In this document: piece after piece, positions 50,882 through 59,204 of the stretch
Layout of the letters: every line of letters begins with the position of its first letter
Position numbering within the stretch: the stretch's first letter is position 1
Source of the DNA: Flavobacterium rakeshii
GTDB taxonomy: Bacteria; Bacteroidota; Bacteroidia; Flavobacteriales; Flavobacteriaceae
Direction: 5' to 3'
Assembly (NCBI RefSeq): GCF_009741375.1
Contig: NZ_WOWP01000021.1
Coordinates: 29,005-93,004 of the forward strand
Length of the DNA stretch: 64,000 nucleotides
Notes under the pieces: model-generated
What the model was told of the DNA's origin: nothing
Database searches by the model: none
The model's input: the letters and a program-made list of their open reading frames with translations, nothing else
Position numbers and translations under genes: made by a program

Positions 50882-51580
50882 ATGGAAAACTCAAACGACT
50901 TTGAATTTGAATACAATCTGGATGATGATATGGACATGCATGAGTTGGTTGAAATTCATGTGGGCGACCTTAATTTACCTACCGGAAAAATTATTGCAGC
51001 AGACCCGTTTTTCACCTACGACCAGCGTCCGTTTAAACGCACCGTATTACCAGATAAATACCCTGTTTATGTATATGTTACCGAAATAGACGAAGAACAT
51101 TTCCGTATCGCTTACGCCAAAATTAAATTTAGAAGTAAAGATGCCTCAAAATGGGTGCTTGCTATTACAGATGACATTACTAAGGAAGAAATGGATGAAC
51201 TTACAGATGATGAGTTCTTCGGCTTCCCTGTAGATTCGGGACTTGCCTGTTTCCTTGATGAAGAAACCAATGCTGCGCTTAATGCCAAAATGGATGCATT
51301 GCAGGAAAAAGACCCCGAAGCTAATTATTATGACGAGGTACTGGCAGATGAGTTTAAGGCTTATTCATCTAAAAACAAATTTTCAAGAGAGCTGGGCGAC
51401 TGGAACGACCACCGTCCTGACAGGGAGTCTGACAATAATGTCATAATGTTTGCCTCCGGATGGGGTGACGGCTATTACCCTGCCTACTGGGGACTGGATG
51501 AAAACGGTGAAACTATTGAGTTGGTTATTGATTTTCTTATCAACGACTTTGAAGACAATGAAGATGAGGATTATGATTAA
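50882..51580 (+). CDS. DUF4241 protein
   Basis: 232 residues, very acidic. The DUF4241 pattern is visible: HVGDLNLPTGKIIAADPFF, YPVYVYVTEIDEEHFRIAYAKIKFR, FGFPVDSGLACFLD and NNVIMFASGWGDGYYPAYWGLDENGE. The family is often found as immunity or unknown proteins in bacteria. It has no signal peptide, and its stop lies against that of birA on the other strand (four-base overlap). Confidence 0.85.
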   Translation: MENSNDFEFEYNLDDDMDMHELVEIHVGDLNLPTGKIIAADPFFTYDQRPFKRTVLPDKYPVYVYVTEIDEEHFRIAYAKIKFRSKDASKWVLAITDDITKEEMDELTDDEFFGFPVDSGLACFLDEETNAALNAKMDALQEKDPEANYYDEVLADEFKAYSSKNKFSRELGDWNDHRPDRESDNNVIMFASGWGDGYYPAYWGLDENGETIELVIDFLINDFEDNEDEDYD

Positions 51581-52305
51581 TACAGCATTTGCAGCTCTTT
51601 AATCTTAAACTCTGCCACTGTGTCGTCTTCCAGCAATAACAATAGGTTACCGCTACTATTCACATCCTGTATAATACCCATAAATCGTTGTCCGTCTTTT
51701 TCAAAAGGCATAGGCACTCCTTTTTTATAGAGTTTTTTATGGTATTTAGTCCATATTGGAGCAGCATTTTTGTGAAGCAGCGCAGCAACGTTACGCTGAA
51801 GATTTTCAACTATAGCTTTTAGCAGTACTGTTTTATCGTGCTCATAACCTGTAACCACTGCTACAGATGATGCTTTTGGAAGTCCTTCAAAATCAGTTTG
51901 ATTAACATTTAAACCAATACCCACAACCGAAAATATCTCACCATTGTTTTTAATGCTGTTCTCTATGAGTACCCCTCCTATTTTCTTATTTCCTGCCAAA
52001 ATGTCGTTAGGCCATTTTATAGCAAGATCTTTTACATTATTTTCTTCAAGAGCTTCAATAATACTTACGGCTACTGCAGCGTTTAAGTTAAATATCTCAT
52101 TGATTCCAAGCAGTAAATCTTTAACTAACACACTAAAGGTAAGGTTTTTACCCGGCTGCACATCCCATTTTGCACCCATTTGCCCTTTACCGGCAGTTTG
52201 GTGTTCGGCAACAACAATGGTAAAGTTTTCCAAATACTGGGTGGTTGACAATGATTTTAAATAGTCGTTAGTAGACGCTATGGCACTGAGTTTGATAATA
52301 TTCAT
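51577..52305 (-). CDS. birA: Biotin--[acetyl-CoA-carboxylase] ligase (BirA without DNA-binding domain)
   Basis: 242 residues: VVAEHQTAGKGQMGAKWDVQPGKNLTFSVLV is the biotin/ATP loop (GKGQxGxxW), AIKWPNDILAGNKKIGGVLIEN the catalytic segment, and a C-terminal SH3-like strand region. There is no N-terminal helix-turn-helix, so it is the enzyme only. It attaches biotin to the carrier protein of acetyl-CoA carboxylase. It is divergent from rsfS. Confidence 0.93.
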   Translation of the reverse strand: MNIIKLSAIASTNDYLKSLSTTQYLENFTIVVAEHQTAGKGQMGAKWDVQPGKNLTFSVLVKDLLLGINEIFNLNAAVAVSIIEALEENNVKDLAIKWPNDILAGNKKIGGVLIENSIKNNGEIFSVVGIGLNVNQTDFEGLPKASSVAVVTGYEHDKTVLLKAIVENLQRNVAALLHKNAAPIWTKYHKKLYKKGVPMPFEKDGQRFMGIIQDVNSSGNLLLLLEDDTVAEFKIKELQMLY

Positions 52306-52371
52306 TAAAAGGATGGAAAATAAAGTCTTTTTTAATAACTTAACAAAGTCAAAAGTAAATACAAAAAATGG

Positions 52372-52379
52372 TAACTTTG
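52372..52379 (+). promoter_or_regulatory. -7 box TAACTTTG of rsfS-ftsH
   Basis: Perfect TAnnTTTG; the transcript would have a leader of about 14 bases before rsfS. Confidence 0.55.
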
Positions 52380-52399
52380 TAGAATATATTAAATATTAA

Positions 52400-52771
52400 A
52401 TGGCAAAAAAGAATATAAGTACAGATGTATTGCTAGCAAACATCATTAAAGGAATCGAAGAAGTTAAGGGAAATGATATAGATATTCTTGATTTAAGAGC
52501 AATCGATAATACCGTATGCGACTATTTTGTAATATGCAACGGTACCTCCAATACACAAGTTAACGCTATTGTTAACTCCGTTCAAAAAATAGTTTCCAAA
52601 GAGTTAAAAGATAAACCATGGCATGTTGAAGGAACTGAAAACGGCGAATGGGTACTTATGGATTATGTAAACATTGTTGTTCACGTTTTCCAGAAACACA
52701 TACGCGAGTACTACAACATTGAAAGCCTGTGGGGAGATGCCAAGATAACATCAATTGGAAACAACTACTAA
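52400..52771 (+). CDS. rsfS: Ribosome silencing factor RsfS
   Basis: 123 residues of the Iojap/RsfS family, which binds ribosomal protein L14 and keeps subunits apart in starvation. The core NTVCDYFVICNGTSNTQVNAIVNSVQKIV, the WHVEGTENGEWVLMDYVNIVVHVF strand and HIREYYNIESLWGDAK end are typical. It is 12 bases upstream of ftsH, a common order in Bacteroidota. Confidence 0.95.
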   Translation: MAKKNISTDVLLANIIKGIEEVKGNDIDILDLRAIDNTVCDYFVICNGTSNTQVNAIVNSVQKIVSKELKDKPWHVEGTENGEWVLMDYVNIVVHVFQKHIREYYNIESLWGDAKITSIGNNY

Positions 52772-52783
52772 TAAAAGAAATTC

Positions 52784-54718
52784 ATGTCTAAAGATAATAA
52801 ACCAAATAATAAATTTAAGGTAAGCCCCTGGCTTATATATGCCGGAATTTTTTTAATGCTTATTGCCATCAATTTTGTAGGTGGCGGATCGTTTTTGAAT
52901 GACCCTCAAAAGCTTTCTATATCAAAATTCTACGAATATCTTGATAAAGGAGAAATAGAAAAAGTTATTACAAATAACTCGTCGGCAAAAATATACCTTA
53001 AAGAATCGGCACTGAAAAGTGACGAACATAAGACTGTGCAAAATGATTTTTTTGGCAACTTAAATACAAAAGGGCCTCAATATACAGTTACTAAAGGACC
53101 TAAAAATGAAATTTTCGACAAAAAGCTTTATGATGCCGAACAAGCCGGTAAATTAAGCGAATACTCTGTTGAAGAAGACAGCATGATGGGCGACTTATTC
53201 CTAACGCTTCTTCCTATTGTTGTACTTGTGGCATTATGGATTTTCATGATGCGCCGTATGGCAGGTGGCGGAGCTGCAGGTGGTGGCGGACAGATATTTA
53301 ATATCGGAAAATCAAAAGCTAAACTGTTTGACGAGAAAAATGACATTAAAGTAACCTTTAAAGACGTTGCAGGGCTTGAAGGTGCTAAAGAAGAGATACA
53401 GGAAATTGTTGAATTTCTTAGAAACCCTGAAAAATACACCAGTATAGGTGGTAAAATCCCTAAAGGAGCTCTACTTGTAGGACCTCCGGGAACAGGTAAA
53501 ACATTACTTGCAAAGGCTGTTGCTGGTGAGGCAAAAGTACCTTTCTTCTCCCTTTCGGGTTCAGACTTCGTAGAGATGTTTGTAGGTGTAGGTGCATCTA
53601 GAGTAAGAGATCTTTTCAAACAGGCTAAAGAGAAATCTCCGGCCATTATATTTATCGATGAGATTGATGCTGTAGGACGTGCACGTGGTAAAAACAACTT
53701 CTCCGGCTCTAACGATGAGCGTGAGAACACCCTTAACCAGTTACTTACAGAGATGGATGGTTTTGGATCTAATACTAACGTAATTGTATTAGCTGCCACT
53801 AACCGTGCTGATGTACTGGATAAAGCCCTTATGCGTGCCGGACGTTTTGACAGACAGATTTATGTAGACCTTCCGGACATTAGGGAACGTAAAGAGATTT
53901 TTGAGGTGCATTTAAAGCCGCTTAAAAAATCGGAAGATCTTGATACCGAATTCCTGGCTAAACAAACTCCGGGATTCTCTGGTGCAGATATTGCAAACGT
54001 ATGTAATGAAGCGGCTCTTATCGCTGCCAGAAAAGACAAAAAATCAGTAGACAAACAAGACTTCCTTGATGCTGTAGACAGGATTGTAGGCGGACTTGAA
54101 AAGAAAAATAAAATCATCTCTACAGAGGAGAAAAGGGCTATCGCTATACACGAAGCAGGTCACGCAACAGTTAGCTGGATGCTGGAACATGCTGCTCCTC
54201 TTGTTAAGGTAACAATAGTACCCCGTGGGCAAAGCCTTGGTGCTGCATGGTACTTACCTGAAGAAAGGCTTATTGTAAGACCAGACCAGATGATGGACGA
54301 AATGTGTGCTACCATGGGTGGACGTGCTGCCGAAAAAGTAATATTCGATAAAATATCTACCGGCGCATTAAGCGACCTTGAAAAGGTAACCAAACAGGCC
54401 AGAGCTATGGTAACCGTTTACGGTCTTAACGATAAACTGGGTAACATTACTTATTACGATTCATCAGGACAAAGTGAATACAACTTCTCTAAACCTTACT
54501 CTGAAGAGACTGCAAAGGTTATAGATAAAGAGATTTCGGTTCTTATAGAAGAGCAGTACCAAAGAGCTATAAAAATTCTTGACGAAAACAGGGATAAGCT
54601 TTTAAAACTGGCCGATATCCTTATTGAGAAAGAAGTTATCTTTAAAGATGATCTTGAAGATATTTTTGGCAAAAGACCATTTGAAAGACCAGATGCAGAA
54701 GTAGTTACAGAAGCATAA
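52784..54718 (+). CDS. ftsH: ATP-dependent zinc metalloprotease FtsH
   Basis: 644 residues: two N-terminal membrane helices ([20 protein letters not shown] and [19 protein letters not shown]) with a periplasmic loop between, the AAA+ domain with Walker [13 protein letters not shown], Walker B IIFIDEID and the [25 protein letters not shown], and the protease domain with [13 protein letters not shown]. It degrades membrane and regulatory proteins. A Gly-rich linker ([13 protein letters not shown]) follows helix two. Normal length. Confidence 0.97.
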   Translation: MSKDNKPNNKFKVSPWLIYAGIFLMLIAINFVGGGSFLNDPQKLSISKFYEYLDKGEIEKVITNNSSAKIYLKESALKSDEHKTVQNDFFGNLNTKGPQYTVTKGPKNEIFDKKLYDAEQAGKLSEYSVEEDSMMGDLFLTLLPIVVLVALWIFMMRRMAGGGAAGGGGQIFNIGKSKAKLFDEKNDIKVTFKDVAGLEGAKEEIQEIVEFLRNPEKYTSIGGKIPKGALLVGPPGTGKTLLAKAVAGEAKVPFFSLSGSDFVEMFVGVGASRVRDLFKQAKEKSPAIIFIDEIDAVGRARGKNNFSGSNDERENTLNQLLTEMDGFGSNTNVIVLAATNRADVLDKALMRAGRFDRQIYVDLPDIRERKEIFEVHLKPLKKSEDLDTEFLAKQTPGFSGADIANVCNEAALIAARKDKKSVDKQDFLDAVDRIVGGLEKKNKIISTEEKRAIAIHEAGHATVSWMLEHAAPLVKVTIVPRGQSLGAAWYLPEERLIVRPDQMMDEMCATMGGRAAEKVIFDKISTGALSDLEKVTKQARAMVTVYGLNDKLGNITYYDSSGQSEYNFSKPYSEETAKVIDKEISVLIEEQYQRAIKILDENRDKLLKLADILIEKEVIFKDDLEDIFGKRPFERPDAEVVTEA

Positions 54719-54741
54719 ACCGGAATTTCATAATTTATAGT

Positions 54742-54783
54742 AAAAATCTTAATTCAGTACCCGTATTGAATTAAGATTTTTCT
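54742..54783 (+). terminator. Terminator after ftsH
   Basis: A long AT-rich stem, AAAATCTTAATTCA with TGAATTAAGATTTT, around ten bases and ending in T. It is directly followed by the next promoter box. Confidence 0.65.
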
Positions 54784-54790
54784 ATCTTTG
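54783..54790 (+). promoter_or_regulatory. -7 box TATCTTTG of the LUD-cdsA-psd-ACBP operon
   Basis: Perfect TAnnTTTG about 33 bases before the LUD gene start. Confidence 0.5.
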
Positions 54791-54823
54791 AATGAAACTA
54801 CAGAAAAACGCGAATAATTAGGT

Positions 54824-55426
54824 ATGAGTCTTTTCAGAAAAATTTTTGGTTCCCCCAATAATGATTCAAACGAGGATAAAAACATGGAAACCAGTCCGTT
54901 TTTGCCCGAAAAACAAGTACCCGCAGACGAACTGTTTACTCACAACTTCAGAAAAAACGGCGGTAAATTTTTATACTGCGACAACTTAACTGAGGTTCAC
55001 GATCAATTTTTGAACATTTTAGAAGAAAACGACTGGTTTGAATGTGAAGCTTTGTGTTTTGAACCAAAACTAAGCAGCTTACTGGAAGAAAATAAACTTT
55101 CTTACGACAACCCTAAAAACCCACGTTTCTTATTAGCCGGATGCGAAAACCTTATTGCAGACGAAGGATCGATTCTGTTCTCATCAAACCAGATAAAACA
55201 GAGAAAACCAAACGAACTTCCTGACAATATGGTGATTTTTGCTACAACCAGCCAAATACTTAATTCCAAAAGTGACGGGCTTAGGGAAATCAAAAGAAAA
55301 TATGACAGGGAATACCCTACCAACATCACCACTATTAAATATTTTGAAAAGGCCAAAGAAGAGGATTTCCTGCATTATGGCAGTGTAGCCAAAAACCTGT
55401 ACCTCCTTCTATTGGAAGATCTGTAA
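54824..55426 (+). CDS. LUD-domain (LutC/YkgG-like) protein
   Basis: 200 residues. The LUD pattern is visible in the second half: FLLAGCENLIADEGSILFSSNQIKQRKPNELPDNMVIFATTSQIL. LutC-type members help lactate oxidation, but this one stands alone without LutA or LutB and lies with phospholipid genes, so its role is unclear. It begins MSLFRKIFGSPNN and has no signal peptide. One base separates it from cdsA. Confidence 0.8.
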   Translation: MSLFRKIFGSPNNDSNEDKNMETSPFLPEKQVPADELFTHNFRKNGGKFLYCDNLTEVHDQFLNILEENDWFECEALCFEPKLSSLLEENKLSYDNPKNPRFLLAGCENLIADEGSILFSSNQIKQRKPNELPDNMVIFATTSQILNSKSDGLREIKRKYDREYPTNITTIKYFEKAKEEDFLHYGSVAKNLYLLLLEDL

Positions 55427-55427
55427 A

Positions 55428-56240
55428 ATGAATGAAAGCTTAACCAGGGCACTATCAGGCATAGTTTACATAATCCTGTTAATAGCCTCAACACTATATT
55501 CCGAAATCAGCTTTATAGTACTATTTGGGCTATTTATGTTCCTTTCGGTATTAGAATTCTGTAACCTTATAAACTTTAGCAAAATACAGGCACTGTTACT
55601 CGCAGCGCTATTTATGCTATATACCCTTTTTATACCTAAAAGTTTTCAAAACAACTTAATACTAAACTGTGGTGCAGTTTTTATAGGGCTAATATTACTT
55701 AACGACTTATTTAAGCCGGGCAACCAAACCGGGCATTTAAAAAACTCGGCAAAAGTAGCACTGCTAATAGGTTATATCATTATCCCCTTTACCCTGTTAA
55801 TGAAATACCCTTTCAATTCTGATAACGAATACAACCCTTACCTTATAATTGGTGCATTTATAATAATATGGATTAACGATACCTTTGCCTACCTTACCGG
55901 CAGAGCTATAGGGAAACACAAACTTTACGAGAAAATTTCGCCTAAAAAAACAATTGAAGGCTTTTTAGGAGGTTTGGTTTTTGCCCTTATAGGCAGTTAC
56001 ATCCTTAGTCGCTTTTACACATTCCAGTCGGCAACCGTTTGGATGACAGGAGGTACAATACTTGTAATATTCGGTACATTGGGCGACTTAGTAGAATCTA
56101 AATTTAAAAGGACAGCAGGCGTAAAAGACAGCGGAAACATAATGCCCGGACACGGAGGCATACTTGACAGGCTGGATAGTATTATTTTTGCGATACCTTT
56201 CTTATTTTTGTATTACCAAATAATCAATTATGTTTCATAA
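55428..56240 (+). CDS. cdsA: Phosphatidate cytidylyltransferase
   Basis: 270 residues with about seven membrane helices. The CdsA signature is near the C terminus (GTLGDLVESKFKRTAGVKDSGNIMPGHGGILDRLDS), and IIWINDTFAYLTGRAIGKHKL is another conserved block. It makes CDP-diacylglycerol from phosphatidate for all phospholipids. It overlaps psd by 11 bases. Confidence 0.95.
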   Translation: MNESLTRALSGIVYIILLIASTLYSEISFIVLFGLFMFLSVLEFCNLINFSKIQALLLAALFMLYTLFIPKSFQNNLILNCGAVFIGLILLNDLFKPGNQTGHLKNSAKVALLIGYIIIPFTLLMKYPFNSDNEYNPYLIIGAFIIIWINDTFAYLTGRAIGKHKLYEKISPKKTIEGFLGGLVFALIGSYILSRFYTFQSATVWMTGGTILVIFGTLGDLVESKFKRTAGVKDSGNIMPGHGGILDRLDSIIFAIPFLFLYYQIINYVS

Positions 56241-56883
56241 AGAAGGAGCTAAAATCATTTTAGGGTCGCTGGTTACAACCGTAGCTGTTGTATTACTGGC
56301 AGAAAAATTTATTGCCAACTACTGGCTTTTAAAGTTTATAGAGGTATTTGCACTGGTATTTATGGTGCTTATCCTTCAGTTTTTCAGGAACCCTAAACGT
56401 CCTGTAAATGCTGCAGACCATAGTATTATTGCACCGGTAGATGGTAAGATTGTGGTTATTGAGGAAGTATATGAACCAGAGTACTTTAAGGACAAGCGCC
56501 TACAGGTATCTATCTTCATGTCACCTATTAATGTACATGTTACACGTTATGCAGTTAACGGACTTGTAAAGTTTAGTAAATACCATGCCGGTAAATACCT
56601 TGTAGCATGGCACCCTAAAGCAAGCGAAGAAAACGAACGTACAACTGTAGTTATAGAGAACAGTGTATTTGGCGATATTCTATACAGGCAAATTGCAGGT
56701 GCGTTAGCAAGACGTATTGTAAATTATGCCAAAGAAGGTATGCATGTAGTACAGGGTACTGATGCGGGCTTTATTAAATTTGGGTCGAGAGTAGATTTAT
56801 TCTTACCTTTAGGTACAGAAATAGATGTGGAGCTTAACCAAAAAGCTATAGGCGGTAAAACCATAATAGCAAAAAAAGCCTAA
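56230..56883 (+). CDS. psd: Phosphatidylserine decarboxylase family protein
   Basis: 217 residues, short archaeal-type form. Two N-terminal membrane helices, IIAPVDGKIVVIEEVYE, VSIFMSPINVHVTRYAVNG and the processing site FIKFGSRVDLF, where cleavage before Ser186 would create the pyruvoyl group. It makes phosphatidylethanolamine. It sits between cdsA (11-base overlap) and an acyl-CoA-binding protein gene (one-base overlap). Confidence 0.93.
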   Translation: MFHKEGAKIILGSLVTTVAVVLLAEKFIANYWLLKFIEVFALVFMVLILQFFRNPKRPVNAADHSIIAPVDGKIVVIEEVYEPEYFKDKRLQVSIFMSPINVHVTRYAVNGLVKFSKYHAGKYLVAWHPKASEENERTTVVIENSVFGDILYRQIAGALARRIVNYAKEGMHVVQGTDAGFIKFGSRVDLFLPLGTEIDVELNQKAIGGKTIIAKKA

Positions 56884-57146
56884 TGCAGGAGAAAAATTTA
56901 GATACTCTGTTTCAGGAAGCTTATGAGAAAGCTTCAAATATGACGCAGGCTTTGCCTCAGGACGTCATGCTAAAAATTTATGCCTACTATAAGCAGGCAA
57001 CTCTTGGCGATGCCAACAAAAGTTATTACCAGTCTTACGATTTGAGAAGCGCTTTTAAGATGAATGCATGGATGCAAATAAGACACTTAAGCGCAGACGA
57101 AGCCAAGCAGCATTATATCGATTTAATCAATTCTCTAATTAAATAA
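56883..57146 (+). CDS. Acyl-CoA-binding protein
   Basis: 87 residues with the ACBP four-helix pattern: [37 protein letters not shown] and [28 protein letters not shown]; the Tyr/Lys pair YYKQ that contacts the CoA adenine is present. It would carry long-chain acyl-CoA in the cytosol. It overlaps psd by one base, which fits a lipid-synthesis operon. Confidence 0.9.
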   Translation: MQEKNLDTLFQEAYEKASNMTQALPQDVMLKIYAYYKQATLGDANKSYYQSYDLRSAFKMNAWMQIRHLSADEAKQHYIDLINSLIK

Positions 57147-57156
57147 AATTACTATC

Positions 57157-57924
57157 ATGAAAAACGTAAAGATGTTCTTTTCTGCTTTAGTACTGGTTGC
57201 TTCACTGCAATCGTGCAAAGAAAAAAATAATCTGGAAGAGGTGCAGGTACCTGAGCCGGAAAAAGCAGAAGCTCCAGCAATGGGAAACCCTGATGACGTA
57301 AAGGCAGAAGGTAAATTCCAACTGGTTAAACTAGGCTATGCTTACGATGCTCTGGAACCATATATTGATGCTAAAACTATGGAGACTCATTACTCTAAGC
57401 ACCATGTAGGATATGCAAACAAATTAAACAAAGCCATTGCCGGAAGTGATTTGGAAAACAAATCGATCGAAGAAATCCTTAAAGGCATGGACATGAACAA
57501 CAAAGCCCTTAGAAATAATGGCGGTGGTTACTACAACCACAACCTTTACTGGGAAATAATGGCTCCAAATGCAGGCGGACAACCAACAGGTGCTCTTGCA
57601 GAAGCGATTAACAAAGACTTTGGTTCGTTTGAAAACTTTAAAGACAAGTTTAGCGAGGCAGCAGGTACTCAGTTTGGATCAGGTTGGGCTTGGTTATATG
57701 TAGATGCATCAGGAAAACTTGCAGTGGGTCAAACTCCTAACCAGGATAACCCATTAATGCCGGGTGTTGGCATATCAGGTACTCCGGTACTTGCTATAGA
57801 TGTATGGGAGCATGCTTACTACCTACATTACCAAAACAAAAGACCAGACTACATCTCTAACTTTTACAACGTAATTAACTGGGATGCAGTTGCAAAAAAA
57901 TATGAAGCAGCTATAGCTAAATAA
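57157..57924 (+). CDS. sodA: Iron/manganese superoxide dismutase, lipoprotein form
   Basis: 255 residues. Residues 1-20 are an SpII signal (lipobox LQSC, Cys20), followed by a Glu/Pro-rich spacer, then a complete Fe/Mn-[49 protein letters not shown] and [30 protein letters not shown], containing all four metal ligands (two His, Asp, His). Most SODs are cytosolic, so this one is envelope-anchored and about 50 residues longer. It lies 10 bases after the ACBP gene. Confidence 0.9.
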   Translation: MKNVKMFFSALVLVASLQSCKEKNNLEEVQVPEPEKAEAPAMGNPDDVKAEGKFQLVKLGYAYDALEPYIDAKTMETHYSKHHVGYANKLNKAIAGSDLENKSIEEILKGMDMNNKALRNNGGGYYNHNLYWEIMAPNAGGQPTGALAEAINKDFGSFENFKDKFSEAAGTQFGSGWAWLYVDASGKLAVGQTPNQDNPLMPGVGISGTPVLAIDVWEHAYYLHYQNKRPDYISNFYNVINWDAVAKKYEAAIAK

Positions 57925-57944
57925 TATTTTTAGCCTTAAATATT

Positions 57945-57973
57945 AAATCCGCTCTTATGGGCGGATTTTTTTA
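57945..57973 (+). terminator. Terminator after the superoxide dismutase gene
   Basis: AAATCCGC pairs with GCGGATTT around eight bases and is followed by six T. Confidence 0.8.
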
Positions 57974-58047
57974 TTTAAAAAATGATTCTCTCAATTGACT
58001 TTTTGAAAAAAAAAGCAGACTTTTGAAACTCTTAACACAATCTTAAA

Positions 58048-59118
58048 ATGAAACGTATATTTTCTCTTGCATTACTGCTAATACTGGCCTCTTGCCAAAA
58101 GGAAGAAAAAAAAGTAATTGACCGATCAAAAGCCGACTGGGACAGCTATGAGCTTCTTGGAAATGTTGAAAGCATAAGCGAGAAATCGTATGCTCTTAAC
58201 GGATCTGAAAAAGGCGAGCACAAACGCGAGGTTAAGTACAGCCATGATTTTGACCTTGTGTTTAATGACGAAGGTAAACTTGTAGTAGAAAGAAAATGGA
58301 TTAAAGGCGATACTCCTTACGAAGAATCTATTTATGAAGGGAAAGATAAACTTATAAGCACTACCCAGTACATGGCAGGCAAACCGTTTATTAAAACCGA
58401 ATACACCTGGGAAAACGGCAACAACACAAACATCATTAAAAGAAATACTGATGGCACTCAACTTAGCAGAACGCTACAGCGTTTTGAAGGAGACAAGGTG
58501 GTTGATGTAACCAAATACAATGCTCAGGATATTTTACAGGACAGAACCGGTTTTATTTATGATGAAAACGGAAATGTAAAAGAAGAAGATTCCTACCTTA
58601 AAACCGAAAGTATTCAGTTTAAAAACATTTATGAGTATGATGAAAACGGAAATGTAATTTCTATTTCACGTTATAATAAAGACGGCGGCGTTGAATACAT
58701 AACCAACTCTAAATATGATGGTGACAAACTTGTAAGCAAAGAAACTATTAACCCTGATAAAACACTAGGGAGAGTTCAAAAATTCACTTACGACAACAAC
58801 GGAAACTTAATTGTTGAATACCTTAAAGATGGCAATGAAGGTATAGAACACGTAACAGAATATCACTATGACAAAAATGGTAATAAACTGGGTATGGTTG
58901 TTAAACAGGACGGCAACATTACATATAAAGTAGGATATGGATATGACGAGCACAATAACATGACCGAATTTAATGTAGCCGATGATAAAAATGCCATTAA
59001 AGATGCTAAGTTTTACAGATATGAATATGATGACAAAGGAAACTGGACTAAAAAAAACATATCAATAAACGGTGTGGAAACTTTTGTTGTTGAGAGAATA
59101 ATTACTTACCTGCCATAA
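58048..59118 (+). CDS. Lipoprotein with YD/Rhs-like repeats
   Basis: 356 residues with lipobox LASC (Cys16). From about residue 70 to the end it consists of imperfect strand-turn-strand units such as YDENGNVKEED, YDENGNVISISRY, YDNNGNLIVEYLKDGN, YDKNGNKLGMVV, YDEHNNMTEFN and YDDKGNWTKKN. This is the sugar-binding YD repeat seen in Rhs/teneurin proteins, here without any toxin tail or core. It is anchored at the cell envelope. No partner gene is next to it. Confidence 0.8.
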   Translation: MKRIFSLALLLILASCQKEEKKVIDRSKADWDSYELLGNVESISEKSYALNGSEKGEHKREVKYSHDFDLVFNDEGKLVVERKWIKGDTPYEESIYEGKDKLISTTQYMAGKPFIKTEYTWENGNNTNIIKRNTDGTQLSRTLQRFEGDKVVDVTKYNAQDILQDRTGFIYDENGNVKEEDSYLKTESIQFKNIYEYDENGNVISISRYNKDGGVEYITNSKYDGDKLVSKETINPDKTLGRVQKFTYDNNGNLIVEYLKDGNEGIEHVTEYHYDKNGNKLGMVVKQDGNITYKVGYGYDEHNNMTEFNVADDKNAIKDAKFYRYEYDDKGNWTKKNISINGVETFVVERIITYLP

Positions 59119-59155
59119 GCGCAGTAGTACTATTTTAATTTTAGGTTATATATAT

Positions 59156-59187
59156 AAAAAACGGGAGCTTATCAGCTCCCGTTTTTT
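59156..59187. terminator. Bidirectional terminator between the YD lipoprotein and valS
   Basis: AAAAAACGGGAGCT pairs exactly with AGCTCCCGTTTTTT around four bases; the two genes converge on it. Confidence 0.88.
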
Positions 59188-59204
59188 GTTATTATATATC
59201 TTAA

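Noticed and set aside
53128..54393. Long minus-strand frames within ftsH
   Set aside because: They mirror the ftsH codon pattern and encode low-complexity Ser/Pro-rich peptides with no motif.
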